Below the pieces are notes generated by a model that was not told where the DNA came from, made no database searches, and was given only the letters and a program-made list of their open reading frames with translations. The position numbers and the translations under genes are program-made. 64,000 nucleotides of DNA, taken from assembly GCA_023667265.1 (NCBI GenBank), contig JAMPAJ010000001.1, positions 1,031,602-1,095,601 on the forward strand, given 5' to 3'. Below are positions 62,708 to 64,000 of the stretch, in pieces. Each line of letters starts with the position of its first letter. Within the stretch, counting starts at the first letter, position 1. The stretch is from Alistipes sp. (GTDB lineage: Bacteria > Bacillota > Clostridia > Oscillospirales > Ruminococcaceae).

Positions 62708-62801
62708 GATGCCGGACGGGCTGTCGGCAGGGGCGGTATACTCGGGCTGCAAATGCAGGGAGATACAGCCGGGCTGCCGGATGACAGGGTCGGGCATATC
62801 C
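62708..62801 (+). ncRNA. Structured G-rich leader RNA upstream of pilB (candidate riboswitch)
   Basis: A chain of nested pairings is visible: GGATGCC with GGCATATCC (two-base bulge), CTGTC with GACAG, GGCAG with CTGCC, GTAT with ATAC, and CTGCA with TGCAG, with purine-rich internal loops. AGCCGGGCTGCCGGA resembles the 3-prime receptor arm of c-di-GMP-I riboswitches (AGCCAGGTTGCCGA), but the 5-prime GAAA-loop arm is not recognisable. It ends 20 bases before the pilB ATG, close enough to affect the ribosome site. Confidence 0.45.
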
Positions 62802-62820
62802 AAAAAGCGGAGGTTTGCAT

Positions 62821-64000
62821 ATGAGAAACGAGAGAATAGGCGACTACTTAGTTAGTCAGGGACTCCTCAATGAGGATCAGCTCCAGAAGGTTCTTCAGGC
62901 GCAGAAGGAGTCGGGCGGAGCGAAAAAATTCGGCGACGTTGTTGTTGAGCTGGGATTCATGTCGGAGATCAACTTCACAAAGGCTCTTGCCGGTAAGCTG
63001 AGAGTTCAGTACGTTGACCTGGACAACTACGAGATCAACACCGACGCTGTTCAGAGAGTGCCCGAGGCGCTGGCAAAGAAGCACACGGTAATCGCGATTG
63101 CCGTAATGGGCAAGAGACTGACTGTTGCTACAAACGACCCTGTAAACTTCATCGTTCTGGAGGATATCAAGGTGTCCACAGGTATGGACACGATACCGGT
63201 ACTTGCAACAACATCTGCTATCAATAAGGCTATCGGTAAGTGCTACTCCATGCAGAACGTTGACAGCGTTCTGGAGGGCGTTAACGCTATGGCGAGCGAC
63301 CTTGGCGGTTCTATCGAAGAGCAGGAGTCACAGGATCGTGTCGAGTCCGCGCCTATCGTAAAGCTTGCTACAACTATCGTCGAGAACTCATTCAGAGCCG
63401 ACGCTACCGATATTCATATCGAGCCCTTCGATAAATATACAAGGATCAGGATCCGTGTTAACGGCGACCTGGTAGAGCTGATGAACATTTCCTCCGCCGT
63501 ACACAGCGCCCTGACAACACGTTTCAAGCTTATCAGCGGAATGAACATCGCCGAGAAGAGAATCCCGCAGGACGGACGTTTCACACAGGTGGTAGACGGC
63601 TGTACTCTTGACGTCCGTGTATCGTCGCTTCCTATGGTAAACGGCGAGAAGATCGTTATCCGAATCCTTTCTACAGGACAGATCGCCCTCCGTAAGATCA
63701 CGGATCTGGGTATGTCCGACTATAACTACCAGCTTTTCGAGTCCATGCTCCGCGTGCCTCACGGCGTTATCCTCGTAACAGGTCCTACCGGTTCAGGTAA
63801 GACTACTACTCTTTACGCTGCTCTCGGCGAGATCGCAAGACCTAACGTAAACGTAGTTACCGTTGAGGACCCTGTCGAGAAGGCTATCGACGGCATCAAC
63901 CAGTGTCAGGTCAACCAGAAAGCCGGCATGACCTTCGCCGCAGCCCTCCGTTCTATCCTCCGTCAGGACCCTGACATCGTAATGATCGGTGAGATGCGTG
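62821..64000 (+). CDS. pilB: Type IV filament assembly ATPase PilB (GspE family), N-terminal part (cut by window edge)
   Basis: Cytoplasmic AAA-type motor that powers pilin polymerisation. The first 393 residues are present. The N-terminal domain has the MshEN repeat, RIGDYLVSQGLLNEDQLQKV and KFGDVVVELGFMSEINFTKA; MshEN domains of this type bind c-di-GMP. The core has ATDIHIEPFD, the Walker A GPTGSGKTTTLYA, the Asp box VTVEDPVE and Walker B region LRQDPDIVMIGEMR just before the edge. GGAGG precedes the ATG. The retraction ATPase PilT is not seen. Confidence 0.93.
   Translation, partial: MRNERIGDYLVSQGLLNEDQLQKVLQAQKESGGAKKFGDVVVELGFMSEINFTKALAGKLRVQYVDLDNYEINTDAVQRVPEALAKKHTVIAIAVMGKRLTVATNDPVNFIVLEDIKVSTGMDTIPVLATTSAINKAIGKCYSMQNVDSVLEGVNAMASDLGGSIEEQESQDRVESAPIVKLATTIVENSFRADATDIHIEPFDKYTRIRIRVNGDLVELMNISSAVHSALTTRFKLISGMNIAEKRIPQDGRFTQVVDGCTLDVRVSSLPMVNGEKIVIRILSTGQIALRKITDLGMSDYNYQLFESMLRVPHGVILVTGPTGSGKTTTLYAALGEIARPNVNVVTVEDPVEKAIDGINQCQVNQKAGMTFAAALRSILRQDPDIVMIGEMR

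Noticed and set aside
62708..62801. Canonical c-di-GMP-I riboswitch (confident call)
   Set aside because: Only the 3-prime arm resembles the class; the GAAA tetraloop arm and the CACGCAxAGGGCAAACC-type core are missing, so it is reported only as a candidate structured leader.

Overview
The window reads as chromosomal DNA of an anaerobic, low-to-mid GC Firmicute of the Ruminococcus / Oscillospiraceae type. Supporting points are AGGAGG-type ribosome sites, several TTG/GTG starts, strong sigma-A promoters with 17-base spacers, T-box riboswitches, an ECF transporter module, a ClpE-type Clp ATPase, an orphan hydE maturase, a cohesin-like lipoprotein and a Gram-positive type IV filament locus. The species assignment is inference. 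Nearly all of the sequence is coding. I found no tRNA, rRNA, CRISPR array, transposase gene or prophage.

Layout. Bases 1-17250 (plus strand): the end of ruvA, an SseB-like gene, ruvB, a small papain-like (C39-like) protein, a GlmM-family protein with eroded active-site loops, a SAM methyltransferase, ecfA1-ecfA2-ecfT, a YfhO-type membrane protein overlapping truA, then a run of envelope and stress genes (DUF5711, CvpA-like, ClpE, cohesin-like lipoprotein, DUF2752). Bases 17336-27333 (minus strand): glyS, cysS, cysE, an acetylesterase, a U32-like protein, hydE, nadA, ridA and ilvA. Bases 27404-38792 (minus strand): a branched-chain amino acid cluster read leuA, ilvB, ilvN, ilvC, ilvD, leuC, leuD, leuB, then a DUF815 ATPase. 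leuA lies behind a T-box leader. ilvB lies behind a separate promoter, a 36-residue Ile/Val-rich leader peptide and a terminator, the layout of a ribosome-mediated attenuator.

Bases 39565-41561 (minus strand) carry rlmH, walJ-like and a cytidylate-kinase-like gene. Bases 41912-46877 (plus strand) carry GTP-dependent pckG, rsmD-coaD, a coiled-coil protein and a CPBP membrane protease. Bases 46928-50847 (minus strand) carry a TrpB2-type tryptophan synthase behind a Trp T-box, and a TPM-domain / zinc-ribbon pair. asnB follows at 51132.

The last 10 kb is a type IV filament locus: pilC, a pilM-pilN fusion, pilO, a 962-residue GspK/PilX-like protein with a bactofilin-like segment, two prepilins, a prepilin peptidase on the opposite strand, and the start of pilB. 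The PilB N-terminus has the MshEN pattern known to bind c-di-GMP, and its mRNA begins with a strongly structured leader.

Scattered between the genes are two families of short non-coding repeats. One is about 125 bases long, and one copy supplies the last codons of cysS. The other consists of 160-170 base imperfect palindromes with terminal inverted repeats. One copy of the first family is expanded into a chain of small perfect hairpins (39304-39527).
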